Assembly: GCA_016788635.1 (NCBI GenBank)
Contig: JAEUSU010000026.1
Location: 62,001 to 126,000 of the forward strand
Length of the DNA: 64,000 bases
DNA from: Flavobacteriales bacterium
GTDB taxonomy: Bacteria > Bacteroidota > Bacteroidia > Flavobacteriales_F > PHOS-HE28
Direction: 5' to 3'
The notes beneath the pieces were generated by a model. The model saw only the letters and a program-made list of their open reading frames with translations, was not told where the DNA came from and made no database searches. Numbering within the stretch: position 1 is the stretch's first letter; the number at the start of each line of letters is the position of its first letter. The translations under genes were made by a program, and so were the position numbers. Below are positions 16,107 to 24,271 of this stretch, one piece after another.

Positions 16107-17645
16107 TTATCGACGCCTGCGGCTTGTGCTGCGCAGCCCCAGCACACCGAGCAAGCCGCGGGTCAGTTCGCGCACGATGGTGTTACCCACCTGCCGGGCC
16201 ATGGGATTGCGGGTGATCTCCTCCAGCGTGGAACGTGGCGGAGCAGGAGCGCGATGCGTGGTCTTAGCTGTGGGTGTTGGAGGGGGCGTCGCTTCTGCGA
16301 TCCTTTTCTTAAGCAGTTCATGGGCGCTTTCCCGGTCCAGGTCCTGTCCGTATTTCGTTGCCAGTTGGCTCCTGGCCACCAGCCCGTCAACCTCCAAGGT
16401 GCTCAACACGTCCATCCGGGTGATCGGCGCCCGAAGGAGCACGTGCGCAAGTGGTGTCGGTGTGCCCTTCTCACTCAGCGCTGTCACCAGGGCCTCGCCT
16501 ATGCCCAATTGGGTGAGCAATTCATCCGTACGGTAGAACGAGCTTATTGGGTAGTTCTCGGCCGTGCGTTTAATGGCGGTGCGGTCCTTGGCTGTGAACG
16601 CACGCAAGGCGTGCTGCACCTTCAGTCCCAATTGGCCCAGTACAGCTTCAGGCACGTCCGTGGGGTCCTGGGTGCAAAAGATGACCCCCACCCCTTTCGA
16701 CCGGATCAGCTTCACAATGGTCTCCAACTGCTCCAGAAGTGCCTTTGATGCCGTGCGGAAAATGAGGTGTGCTTCGTCAATGAACAGGACCAGCTTGGGT
16801 TTCTCCAGATCGCCCACTTCGGGGAAGGTGGCGTAGATCTCGGCGAGCAAACACAGCATGAAGGTGCTGAACAGGCGCGGGCGGTCCTGCAGGTCGATCA
16901 GGCGCACGATGTGCAGCACGCCTTTGCCATCCCTCAATTCCAACAGGTCCTGCGGGTCGAAGCTGGGTTCGCCAAAAAATTGATCGGCACCCTGCTGCTC
17001 CAGCTCCATGATCTTGCGGAGAATGATGCCCGTAGTGGCCGAGCTGACCTGGCCGAACTCGCGGCGCACCTCATCCCTGCCTTCCGTGGTGATGTGCTGC
17101 AGCACGGATCGCATGTCCTTCAGGTCCACCAGCGGGAGCCTCCGGTCATCGCAGAACTTGAAGACCAGGGATAGTACGCTCTGCTGCGTATCGTTCAGAT
17201 CCAGGATCCGGCCCAGGAGCACCGGACCGAATTCGCTCACCGTGGCACGCATACGCACGCCCGCACCATCGCCGAGGCTGAGCAGCTCCACCGGCAAGGC
17301 TTGCGGTTCATAAGGAATTCCAAGGCGCTGGTGCCGCGCAAGGGTCTTTTCCCCTGCCGCTCCGGGCGCCGCCAGTCCGCTCAGGTCGCCTTTGATGTCC
17401 ATGAGCAAGCTGGGTACACCGGCGAGCGAAAGTTGTTCCGCCAATACTTGCAGCGTCTTGGTCTTGCCCGTTCCGGTGGCCCCTGCGATGAGCCCATGCC
17501 GGTTCAACGTCTTCAATGGTAACCGCACGGGTGTGGAATCGGAGCAAAAGTCCCCCAGCAACGGAGCGCCCAATACCAACTGGCTGCCCGTGGCGGGATA
17601 ACCGGCCCCCAAGATCTGGATGAACTTGTCCAACGCTTCTGACAT
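16107..17645 (-). CDS. HerA/YjgR-like ATPase (DUF853)
   Basis: 512 residues. Walker A is GLIAGATGTGKTKTLQ (about residues 50-65) and Walker B is KLVLFIDEAHLIF. The conserved family stretch LLMDIKGDLSGLA follows the first motif. This is the YjgR/DUF853 branch of the HerA-FtsK superfamily, a predicted DNA-translocating or helicase-like ATPase with no firm role. The C-terminal part includes a proline/threonine-rich linker (EATPPPTPTAKTTHRAPAPP) and an arginine-rich end. I start at MSEALDKFIQ, which matches the usual Bacteroidota N-terminus; a longer start exists 30 nt upstream. It diverges from the SDR gene. Confidence 0.88.
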   Translation of the reverse strand: MSEALDKFIQILGAGYPATGSQLVLGAPLLGDFCSDSTPVRLPLKTLNRHGLIAGATGTGKTKTLQVLAEQLSLAGVPSLLMDIKGDLSGLAAPGAAGEKTLARHQRLGIPYEPQALPVELLSLGDGAGVRMRATVSEFGPVLLGRILDLNDTQQSVLSLVFKFCDDRRLPLVDLKDMRSVLQHITTEGRDEVRREFGQVSSATTGIILRKIMELEQQGADQFFGEPSFDPQDLLELRDGKGVLHIVRLIDLQDRPRLFSTFMLCLLAEIYATFPEVGDLEKPKLVLFIDEAHLIFRTASKALLEQLETIVKLIRSKGVGVIFCTQDPTDVPEAVLGQLGLKVQHALRAFTAKDRTAIKRTAENYPISSFYRTDELLTQLGIGEALVTALSEKGTPTPLAHVLLRAPITRMDVLSTLEVDGLVARSQLATKYGQDLDRESAHELLKKRIAEATPPPTPTAKTTHRAPAPPRSTLEEITRNPMARQVGNTIVRELTRGLLGVLGLRSTSRRRR

Positions 17646-17719
17646 GCTGCGAATATCCAACGAAGCAGGATCCATTCGGTGTGCCTGAACATCTCCAACG
17701 GACTGGTGTTCGCCTCAGC

Positions 17720-18421
17720 ATGGATACCACGAAGCCGGTGCTGGTCATAGGTGCGAGCCGGGGCATTGGATTCGCCCTTGCCGAAGAGCTCATACGGCAA
17801 GGCCGCCAGGTGATCACCATAAGCCGCACAGGTAGTGGGCCGAAAGGCGTGCAGGAACATGTGATCGCGGATGTTGTGAAGGACGGACTGCCGAGCGATC
17901 GTCTGCCCACCGGTTTGAGCGGAATGGCTTATTGCCCCGGCTCCATGATGCTGAAGCCGGTCCGGTCGATCACGCGTGAGGATGTCCTGGCCGCATTGGA
18001 AACCGACCTGGTGGGCGCGTTCACCAGCGCCCGCGCCGTACATCCCCTGCTGAAACAGGTACCCGGTTCGGGCATGGTCTTCTTCAGCACCGTGGCAGTG
18101 GGCCAGGGCATGCCGTTCCATGCAACTGTGGCCATGGCCAAAGGCGGGCTGGAGGGTCTGGTACGAGCCTTGGCTGCCGAGTTCGCTCCTTCGGTACGTG
18201 TGAATGCCGTGGCCCCGAGCCTGACGGATACCCCTTTGGCTGACCGGCTGCTTGCCAATGAGGAGCGCCGACGGGCCTCTGCCGAACGGCATCCGATGAA
18301 GCGCGTGGGAACGGTTATGGATATTGCCGCGGCCGCGGCATTCTTGCTGAGCCCGAATGCCACATGGATAACAGGCCAGGTGCTGGCTGTGGATGGTGGC
18401 CTTTCCACCTTGCGGCCGTGA
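17720..18421 (+). CDS. SDR-family protein lacking the catalytic tyrosine
   Basis: 233 residues with a Rossmann fold. The cofactor motif is VLVIGASRGIGFALAE and the C-terminal signature is GQVLAVDGGLSTL. The catalytic serine is probably present (MVFFSTVAVGQGM), but the usual Tyr-x3-Lys reads HATVAMAKGGLEG: the lysine is kept and the tyrosine position is Val. A classical oxidoreductase mechanism is therefore doubtful. The protein could be inactive, act as a binding protein, or use another residue. The asparagine-containing N-A-G motif region reads AYCPGSMM, also atypical. The start at MDTTKPVLVIG matches the SDR N-terminus. Its stop codon abuts the rimK stop on the other strand with no gap. Confidence 0.8.
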   Translation: MDTTKPVLVIGASRGIGFALAEELIRQGRQVITISRTGSGPKGVQEHVIADVVKDGLPSDRLPTGLSGMAYCPGSMMLKPVRSITREDVLAALETDLVGAFTSARAVHPLLKQVPGSGMVFFSTVAVGQGMPFHATVAMAKGGLEGLVRALAAEFAPSVRVNAVAPSLTDTPLADRLLANEERRRASAERHPMKRVGTVMDIAAAAAFLLSPNATWITGQVLAVDGGLSTLRP

Positions 18422-19294
18422 TCAGACCTGCCGCTCGATGAAGCGGATGACCTCGCCCGCGATGTCTGCTCCGGTGGCCTTCTCTATGCCCTCAAGACCG
18501 GGCGAACTGTTCACCTCAATGATCAGGGGGCCCCTGTCGCTCTGTAGCATGTCCACCCCCGCCACGTGCAATCCCAGGGCTTTGGCGGCCTTGATGGCGG
18601 CCACTTCCTCGTCCCGGGAAAGGTCCACCACCTCGGCCTTGCCGCCCCGATGCAGGTTGCTGCGGAACTCGCCTTCACGGCCTGTCCGCTTCATGGCGCC
18701 CACCACGCGGCCATCCACCACAAAGGCCCGGATGTCCACACCACGCGCCTCCTTGATGTATTCCTGCACGATCACACGTGCCTTCAACGTGTTGAAGGAT
18801 TCGATCACGGCAATGGCGGCTTTCCTCGTTTCCGCCAGCACCACCCCCAAACCCTGTGTGCCTTCAAGCAGTTTGATGATGCAGGGAGCTCCCCCCACAT
18901 GATCGATGACGCCTTCCACATCCTTGGTGTAGTTGGTGAACACCGTCTTGGGAATGCCCACGCCGCTGCGCGTGAGGATCTGCAGGCTGCGGAGCTTGTC
19001 ACGGCTGCGGACCAAGGCCTGGCTTTCCGTGGTGGTGAACACCTTCATCATCTCGAACTGGCGAACCACCGTGGCGCCATAGAAGGTCACACTGGCGCCG
19101 ATCCGGGGGATCACAGCATCCACCCCGCTAAGCGGTTCACCATTGAAGTGTACCTGCGGGTTGCGCTTTTCAATGACGATGTCGCATTTCACGTGGTCCA
19201 CCACACGGGCCTCATGCCCCCGCAGGGTGCAGGCCTCCACCAGGCGGCGCGTGGAGTAAAGCTTCGCGTCGCGCGAAAGGATGTAGATCTTCAT
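18422..19294 (-). CDS. rimK: RimK-type alpha-L-glutamate ligase
   Basis: 290 residues, beginning [20 protein letters not shown] exactly where the E. coli RimK family begins. RimK is an ATP-grasp enzyme that adds glutamate residues to the C-terminus of ribosomal protein S6 and also makes poly-glutamate. ATP-grasp features are visible: [20 protein letters not shown] (ATP-binding lysine loop), [18 protein letters not shown], and [19 protein letters not shown] with the metal-binding Glu/Asn. A perfect TACCTTTG promoter element lies 21 nt upstream. It is divergent from the membrane glycosyltransferase gene. Confidence 0.95.
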   Translation of the reverse strand: MKIYILSRDAKLYSTRRLVEACTLRGHEARVVDHVKCDIVIEKRNPQVHFNGEPLSGVDAVIPRIGASVTFYGATVVRQFEMMKVFTTTESQALVRSRDKLRSLQILTRSGVGIPKTVFTNYTKDVEGVIDHVGGAPCIIKLLEGTQGLGVVLAETRKAAIAVIESFNTLKARVIVQEYIKEARGVDIRAFVVDGRVVGAMKRTGREGEFRSNLHRGGKAEVVDLSRDEEVAAIKAAKALGLHVAGVDMLQSDRGPLIIEVNSSPGLEGIEKATGADIAGEVIRFIERQV

Positions 19295-19315
19295 GGAAGG
19301 AGAAGGCCTGCCGGG

Positions 19316-19323
19316 CAAAGGTA
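19316..19323 (-). promoter_or_regulatory. -7 promoter element of rimK (TACCTTTG)
   Basis: A perfect match to TAnnTTTG; 21 nt separate it from the rimK ATG. It supports the internal start for rimK, since longer frames would cross the promoter. Confidence 0.65.
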
Positions 19324-19385
19324 GGCGGGGCAAGGGGCGGCTTCCGCTCAGGTGTGCGATATTCACCGCTCCATCCAGGAGCGTC

Positions 19386-20912
19386 ATGTTGGCGACCGCC
19401 CCCCCTCTTCATCGGCACTTGCTCTGGCTAACGGTCATCGCCTTGCTGCCGCGTTTAGTGGCGGCCCTATTTTCAGGGGGGTATTTCGCCAGTGATGACC
19501 ACTTTCTGGTGATAGAAGCGGCTGGCAGCTGGGTGCAGGCCCCCTCCTACAACACCTGGATGCCATGGAACCAACCTGGGGAGCCGCAACCCAGCGGTCA
19601 CAGCCTCGTGTATGTCGGCCTGCACTACCTCTTCCTCTCGCTGCTCTGGAAAGTGGGCCTTACAGACCCCAAGGTGGCCATGGTACTGGTGCGGTTGCTG
19701 CACGCCATATGGAGCCTTGTAGCCGTGCGGACCGGCTACCGCATCGCGCTGCGGTGGAGTGATGAAGGCACGGCCTGGCAGGTGGGCCTCTTCCTTGCCT
19801 TGTTCTGCTTCATGCCATTTTTGGCCGTTCGGAACCTGGTGGAAGTAGTGGTCATTCCGTTGTTGACCTTGAGCGCATGGTGGCTGGTGAAGCAGAAGGA
19901 AGGGCCCACCATGCGCGATGTGTTCATCGCGGGTCTATGGGTGGGGCTGGCTATCAATATCCGCTTCCAGACCATCTTCTTCGCGGCAGGCGCCCCGCTC
20001 GTTCTGCTCTTCCGACAACCCGCCAAGGCCATTGTCATGGGCTTGGGCATCCTTATTCCCATCGCCGTGTTACAAGGCGGGATCGACCTGTTCATCTGGG
20101 GCCGGCCCTTTGCAGAGATCACGGAGTACGTACGGTACAACCTGGCCAACCCCACCACCTATTTCGATCAGCCGTGGTACAACTATTTGCTGCTGCTGGC
20201 AGCATTGTATCTCCCGCCCTTCAGCCTGGCGGTCTTCACCGGCTTCTGGATGGGCTGGCGCCGGCATGCCCTGGTCTGGCTGCCTGTATTACTCTTTCTG
20301 GCGGCACACTCCTGGTTCCCCAACAAGCAGGAACGCTTCATTCTGCCCATCATCACGCTCTTCTTCATCCTTGGCCTGGTGAATTGGGAGCTTTGGCGCC
20401 GGCGGTCGACCTGGTGGCAAGAACGCGCTTCCTTTTGGAAAGGAGTGCTGGCATGGACCTGGGGCTTGAATATGCTCCTGCTGCTCCCCCTGTGCCTGAA
20501 CTCGAGCAAGCAAAGCCGTGTGGATGCCATGTACCTGCTGCGTGAGGCGGGCAATGTGCGGGGCTTCATCGTGGAGGATACGCATGAGGGCGAGGCCCCG
20601 TTGATGCCGCTTTTCTACCTCGGCCAATGGCAGATGACCGTGGAGCAAGTGACCGACCCTGCACAGGACCTGGGAGACCTGCTGGTGCGCTATCCGGATG
20701 CGGTACGCCCGAACGTGATCCTGTTCTTCGGTCTTGAGGACCTGGAGGCCCGCCAGGCGCGCGCTGCAACAGCGTTGGGCCGGCTTGAGGAGATCGGCCG
20801 TGCGGAACCCGGCCTGCTGGACAAGGTGGTCCACTGGCTGAACCCCATCAACCGGAACGAAACGATCGTGATCTGCCGGATCACTGACCCCACAGCGGGT
20901 CTGCAGCCCTAA
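19386..20912 (+). CDS. GT-C-fold membrane glycosyltransferase (GT22/Alg9-like)
   Basis: 508 residues with about ten hydrophobic helices. The first extracytoplasmic loop has an acidic pair ([10 protein letters not shown]) as in GT-C enzymes, which use polyprenyl-phosphate sugars as donors. A later [15 protein letters not shown] resembles the HKEERF motif of Alg9/PIG-B type (GT22) mannosyltransferases. The C-terminal 100 residues are soluble. The sugar and acceptor are unknown; assignment to GT22 rather than GT39 rests on that motif only. The start [11 protein letters not shown] has an unusual, purine-rich AGGAG six bases upstream, rare in this window. Its stop overlaps the convergent esterase stop by 4 nt. 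Confidence 0.7.
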   Translation: MLATAPPLHRHLLWLTVIALLPRLVAALFSGGYFASDDHFLVIEAAGSWVQAPSYNTWMPWNQPGEPQPSGHSLVYVGLHYLFLSLLWKVGLTDPKVAMVLVRLLHAIWSLVAVRTGYRIALRWSDEGTAWQVGLFLALFCFMPFLAVRNLVEVVVIPLLTLSAWWLVKQKEGPTMRDVFIAGLWVGLAINIRFQTIFFAAGAPLVLLFRQPAKAIVMGLGILIPIAVLQGGIDLFIWGRPFAEITEYVRYNLANPTTYFDQPWYNYLLLLAALYLPPFSLAVFTGFWMGWRRHALVWLPVLLFLAAHSWFPNKQERFILPIITLFFILGLVNWELWRRRSTWWQERASFWKGVLAWTWGLNMLLLLPLCLNSSKQSRVDAMYLLREAGNVRGFIVEDTHEGEAPLMPLFYLGQWQMTVEQVTDPAQDLGDLLVRYPDAVRPNVILFFGLEDLEARQARAATALGRLEEIGRAEPGLLDKVVHWLNPINRNETIVICRITDPTAGLQP

Positions 20913-22567
20913 GGCAGATGGTGAAGGCGAACGGCGGTGGGAACGTTCCCTCCGATGCTTTGCAGAATGAGATCGCGGTCGTTCTGCGTGCCCATGTAAC
21001 GCACCGCACCATCCAGGTTCAGGTCCCCCTGATGATATCCGGTAACCTGTGCCATGGAGTTCGAGCCACCAATTGAAAGCAAGATCGTGTCGCGGTCATT
21101 TCCCGCACCCATGTAGGCCACCCTCCCATCGGCGTTCACATCACCAGCCCACATGCAGCGAGCTCCGTCAACTGGAACAGTAGCATCCGAACCACCAGCC
21201 AGCAGCGTTAGCGGCGATGTGAAGTCCACCACCACCATATGATCGGGCTTGATGGAGATGGGCGTGGCTGTCATTACCCCAAGGTGGTTCCGGTGACGCA
21301 CCGCGACATGGTACGAGCCAGGAGCTATCGTCACTCCGAGTGTTTCAGCTCCATCCACATCGGTGATCAAGCCATTTCGGCGCACCAGACCAGACAATGT
21401 ATGGCTGACCTGGTCAGGGTCCATGGGGTCCCGCAGTTCCACGATCACCCAGTCAGTGACCGCCAGCATTCCGGTATCCGCCATGGCCTGCGGGTTTGCC
21501 ACCTCCCCACCGCCGCCCACATGTGCAAACCCCAGGTCCGTGTAAGGTTCTGTGTCCGGCAGCAGGCCAAGATCGTTCAGCAGCGCGTGCATGCCACCTG
21601 AGCCAGGCACCATGGCGCCTTGCAACAGGGCCTTTACAGACAGGAACCCCCGGTCCGGCACCTTCAGGTGCTGGGCCAGGAAGGCGACCATCTGGGGGCC
21701 CCGTGCAGCAACGAAATCCTGCATGTCGTGCGAGAGCCCGGGAATGAACTCCGAACTGCTGTTGACCCCGGCGGAAACCAGTTCCTGATGGAACAGTAGG
21801 TTGTCCACCACCCCATTCGTGGAGGTCAATATCATGACCGCTTCCAGCACAGATGGCATTCCCACTTGCCCCAGCACATTGAACAAGTTGTGATAGGTGA
21901 TCTGTGCGGGGTCATCAAAGCATGAATACTGGAACGCAGGTGATTCGTTGCCTGGAATTCGAATGGCCGCATCCACGGATAGCACCGAACCGATCAAGGC
22001 GCTTCGCATAGCCACGTTGAAGGCGCCATAACCTCCCATGGAGAAGCCGACAGCGGCATGGGTCGCCGGGTCCAGGCTGATGCGGAAGGTGTTCAACAGG
22101 AACGGTATCATGTCATCCACCACTAATGCATAGCCCTGCACGGTATCAGCGGAAACGGTGTTCCTGGCTTGATCATGCCAGAAGGAATTGCCAACCGCGT
22201 TGAGATGAACGATCACCGACCAAGGCAGGTCACCCGCAGCCATGGCAGTGGTGAGCCAATCGGTGGAAATGCCGAAGAGTTCCGTGGAGCCATACCCTGG
22301 GAAAAGAAGGATCAACGGATAGAACGCGTTCGTATCCGCGTTGTACGCGGGTGGCAGGGTCACCTTGTATCCGATCTCCTGCCCATGTATGGTGGAAAAG
22401 AAACTCTCATGCAGGGATACGGCGATGGTGTCCGGATCACCCACCCCGGGATTACACCAGGGCGGATCGCATGCCTGCGACCTCGCCGGTCCGTTCAAGG
22501 CCAGGGCCAGGATCACCAGTGAATGTCGCGTACAAACCGCCAGGTTCGAGATCTTACAAAAGGACAT
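20909..22567 (-). CDS. Secreted esterase with EF-hand-like C-terminal module (copy A)
   Basis: 552 residues. A signal peptide (HSLVILALALNGPARSQA) is followed by an alpha/beta-hydrolase of the esterase D/feruloyl-esterase type. It shows LILLFPGYGSTELF, the nucleophile elbow AAVGFSMGGYGAF (Ser about residue 175) and a likely catalytic His in GLSHDMQDF. From about residue 370 comes a shared beta-rich module (TDWVIVELRD, then HVAVRHRNHLGVMTA). Two calcium-loop-like repeats follow, GDVNADGRVAYMGAGNDRD and GDLNLDGAVRYMGTQNDRD, each ending in IL..IGG. No T9SS-type sorting tail follows. The two downstream-numbered neighbours on the same strand carry the same C-terminal module. The substrate is unknown. 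Confidence 0.85.
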   Translation of the reverse strand: MSFCKISNLAVCTRHSLVILALALNGPARSQACDPPWCNPGVGDPDTIAVSLHESFFSTIHGQEIGYKVTLPPAYNADTNAFYPLILLFPGYGSTELFGISTDWLTTAMAAGDLPWSVIVHLNAVGNSFWHDQARNTVSADTVQGYALVVDDMIPFLLNTFRISLDPATHAAVGFSMGGYGAFNVAMRSALIGSVLSVDAAIRIPGNESPAFQYSCFDDPAQITYHNLFNVLGQVGMPSVLEAVMILTSTNGVVDNLLFHQELVSAGVNSSSEFIPGLSHDMQDFVAARGPQMVAFLAQHLKVPDRGFLSVKALLQGAMVPGSGGMHALLNDLGLLPDTEPYTDLGFAHVGGGGEVANPQAMADTGMLAVTDWVIVELRDPMDPDQVSHTLSGLVRRNGLITDVDGAETLGVTIAPGSYHVAVRHRNHLGVMTATPISIKPDHMVVVDFTSPLTLLAGGSDATVPVDGARCMWAGDVNADGRVAYMGAGNDRDTILLSIGGSNSMAQVTGYHQGDLNLDGAVRYMGTQNDRDLILQSIGGNVPTAVRLHHLP

Positions 22568-22595
22568 CTTGAGATATGGGAACGCACGATGGCCC

Positions 22596-24215
22596 TCAGG
22601 GGTTCGCGCTTATGGTAAGGGTGGGCACCTGACCGCCGATCCCAACGAGGATGACATCCCGGTCGTTCTGCTGTCCGGAGTAACGGACCAGACCGTCCAG
22701 ATTCAGGTCCTCGGGGAAATAGCCGGCCACCGTGGAAGTAGGCACCTCACCCCCGATGCGCATCAGGATCAGGTCACGATCATTGTTGGCGCCGGAATAG
22801 CGGATGCTGCCGTCTCCGTTCACGTCACCGGCCAACAGGCAGCGTCGATCCCCGCACCAGCCAACCGCGAGGCTATCCCCCGAGAAGAGGGTGTTGCCCA
22901 AGGACAGGTCCAGGGTGTCCGTTATTTGCCAGACAGGATGTGGTGCAGCCGAAGTGGCCCTTAAATGCGTTCGGTGTCGAAGGGTCACACGGTAAAGCCC
23001 TGGTGAGGCGGAAAAACGAAGGGTGTTGGTGCCATCGGCATCCACCACCCGGCCATCGCGAAGCAACAGGCCGGCACGTGCGCTCACCACGGTGGCCTGA
23101 CTGGAAGTATCCCTAAGCTCCACCAACACCCAATCCACCACCCCATCAGCCCCGGTCCTTTCCAGCACATCTCCGGAGGTGGGTGGATTGACCGTGCCGT
23201 TCTCAAAAACATAGCCTGCTGCCGTAAAAGGCTCCACCAAGGGGACCATGCCCTGCATGCTCAACTGCGCCTTCATGAGCGTACTGTCGGGTTGATAGGC
23301 CGCCTTCAGCAACACTTTCAAAGGCAATCGCAAAGCGGGGACCTGCAAATGAGCGTTCAGGAAAGCGAGCATCTGCTGACCCCGAGCGCTGACGAACTGG
23401 TCGAACTCATGGGAAAGGCTTGGGAGGTACTCGTAGGAGCCCGATGCACCGGCGGTTACCAGTTGCTGGTGAAATGCATTGTGATCCGCATGATTCACCG
23501 AAGCCACCAGGATCATGTGCTTCAATGCCATTGCGTTGGTCGATTGCCCAGCCAGGACCGTGAAGATGTTGTGCCCATTGATGACCTGTGGGTCGTTGCC
23601 GCAGGAGAACTGGAAAGCAGCGCTCTCGTTCCCTGGCACACGCAGCGACCCATCCACACTGATCACGTTCCTGAACTCACCACTGCGCAGGGCCAGATTG
23701 AAGGCTCCATAGCCCCCCATGGAGAATCCGATCATGGCCCGTTCCTCCATCCGGTCGCCTATGCGGTAAGTGGCCAGCAGGTGGGGCAGCATTTCATTGA
23801 CCACGGTGCTGTATGCCTGCACAGGTACAGCCGCGTCCGTGCTGGTAGCCCCATCATGCCAGAAACAATTGCCAAGGGGATTCATGTGCACGATGACAGC
23901 TTCGGGTATCAGTCCATCGACCATGGCCTGAATGAGCCAAGCATCGCTCACGGACCAGATCTCTGTGGACCCATAGCCCGGCAGCACCATGATGAGCGGG
24001 AAAAGCCGCTGCGGCTGGCTGGCATAGCTGGGTGGCAGGTAGATCCGGTAGCCGATCGACGGGCCATGCAGCGGACTGGGGTAGGTGGGATGCGCCGTGG
24101 AGCCTGCGATCTGGGGGAACAGCGGGCCAGGGTTGTACCATGGGACGTTCCATGGCCCTTGGGCATGCATGGCCACCGATAGCAGGACCCCCCCTATGGT
24201 TGTTGATCGGAACAT
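22596..24215 (-). CDS. Secreted esterase with EF-hand-like C-terminal module (copy B)
   Basis: 539 residues, a paralogue of the adjacent esterase. The signal peptide is TTIGGVLLSVAMHAQ. The hydrolase domain shows LIMVLPGYGSTEIW, nucleophile elbow AMIGFSMGGYGAFNLA (Ser about residue 164) and SLSHEFDQFVSARGQQ with the likely catalytic His. The same C-terminal unit follows (VDWVLVELRD, YRVTLRHRTHL, then GDVNGDGSIRYSGANNDRD and EDLNLDGLVRYSGQQNDRD). It has its own perfect TACTTTTG promoter 25 nt upstream, while copy A follows after only 28 nt and is probably co-transcribed. It is likely a duplication product with diverging substrate range (inference). Confidence 0.85.
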   Translation of the reverse strand: MFRSTTIGGVLLSVAMHAQGPWNVPWYNPGPLFPQIAGSTAHPTYPSPLHGPSIGYRIYLPPSYASQPQRLFPLIMVLPGYGSTEIWSVSDAWLIQAMVDGLIPEAVIVHMNPLGNCFWHDGATSTDAAVPVQAYSTVVNEMLPHLLATYRIGDRMEERAMIGFSMGGYGAFNLALRSGEFRNVISVDGSLRVPGNESAAFQFSCGNDPQVINGHNIFTVLAGQSTNAMALKHMILVASVNHADHNAFHQQLVTAGASGSYEYLPSLSHEFDQFVSARGQQMLAFLNAHLQVPALRLPLKVLLKAAYQPDSTLMKAQLSMQGMVPLVEPFTAAGYVFENGTVNPPTSGDVLERTGADGVVDWVLVELRDTSSQATVVSARAGLLLRDGRVVDADGTNTLRFSASPGLYRVTLRHRTHLRATSAAPHPVWQITDTLDLSLGNTLFSGDSLAVGWCGDRRCLLAGDVNGDGSIRYSGANNDRDLILMRIGGEVPTSTVAGYFPEDLNLDGLVRYSGQQNDRDVILVGIGGQVPTLTISANP

Positions 24216-24240
24216 GCATCCCGGGACGATCCCCGGTCAT

Positions 24241-24248
24241 CAAAAGTA
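24241..24248 (-). promoter_or_regulatory. -7 promoter element of esterase copy B (TACTTTTG)
   Basis: A perfect TAnnTTTG match, 25 nt before the ATG. Between it and the start lies a short CCGGG/CCCGG inverted repeat in the leader. Confidence 0.55.
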
Positions 24249-24271
24249 GGCAAGTAGACGAGGCCGATGTG

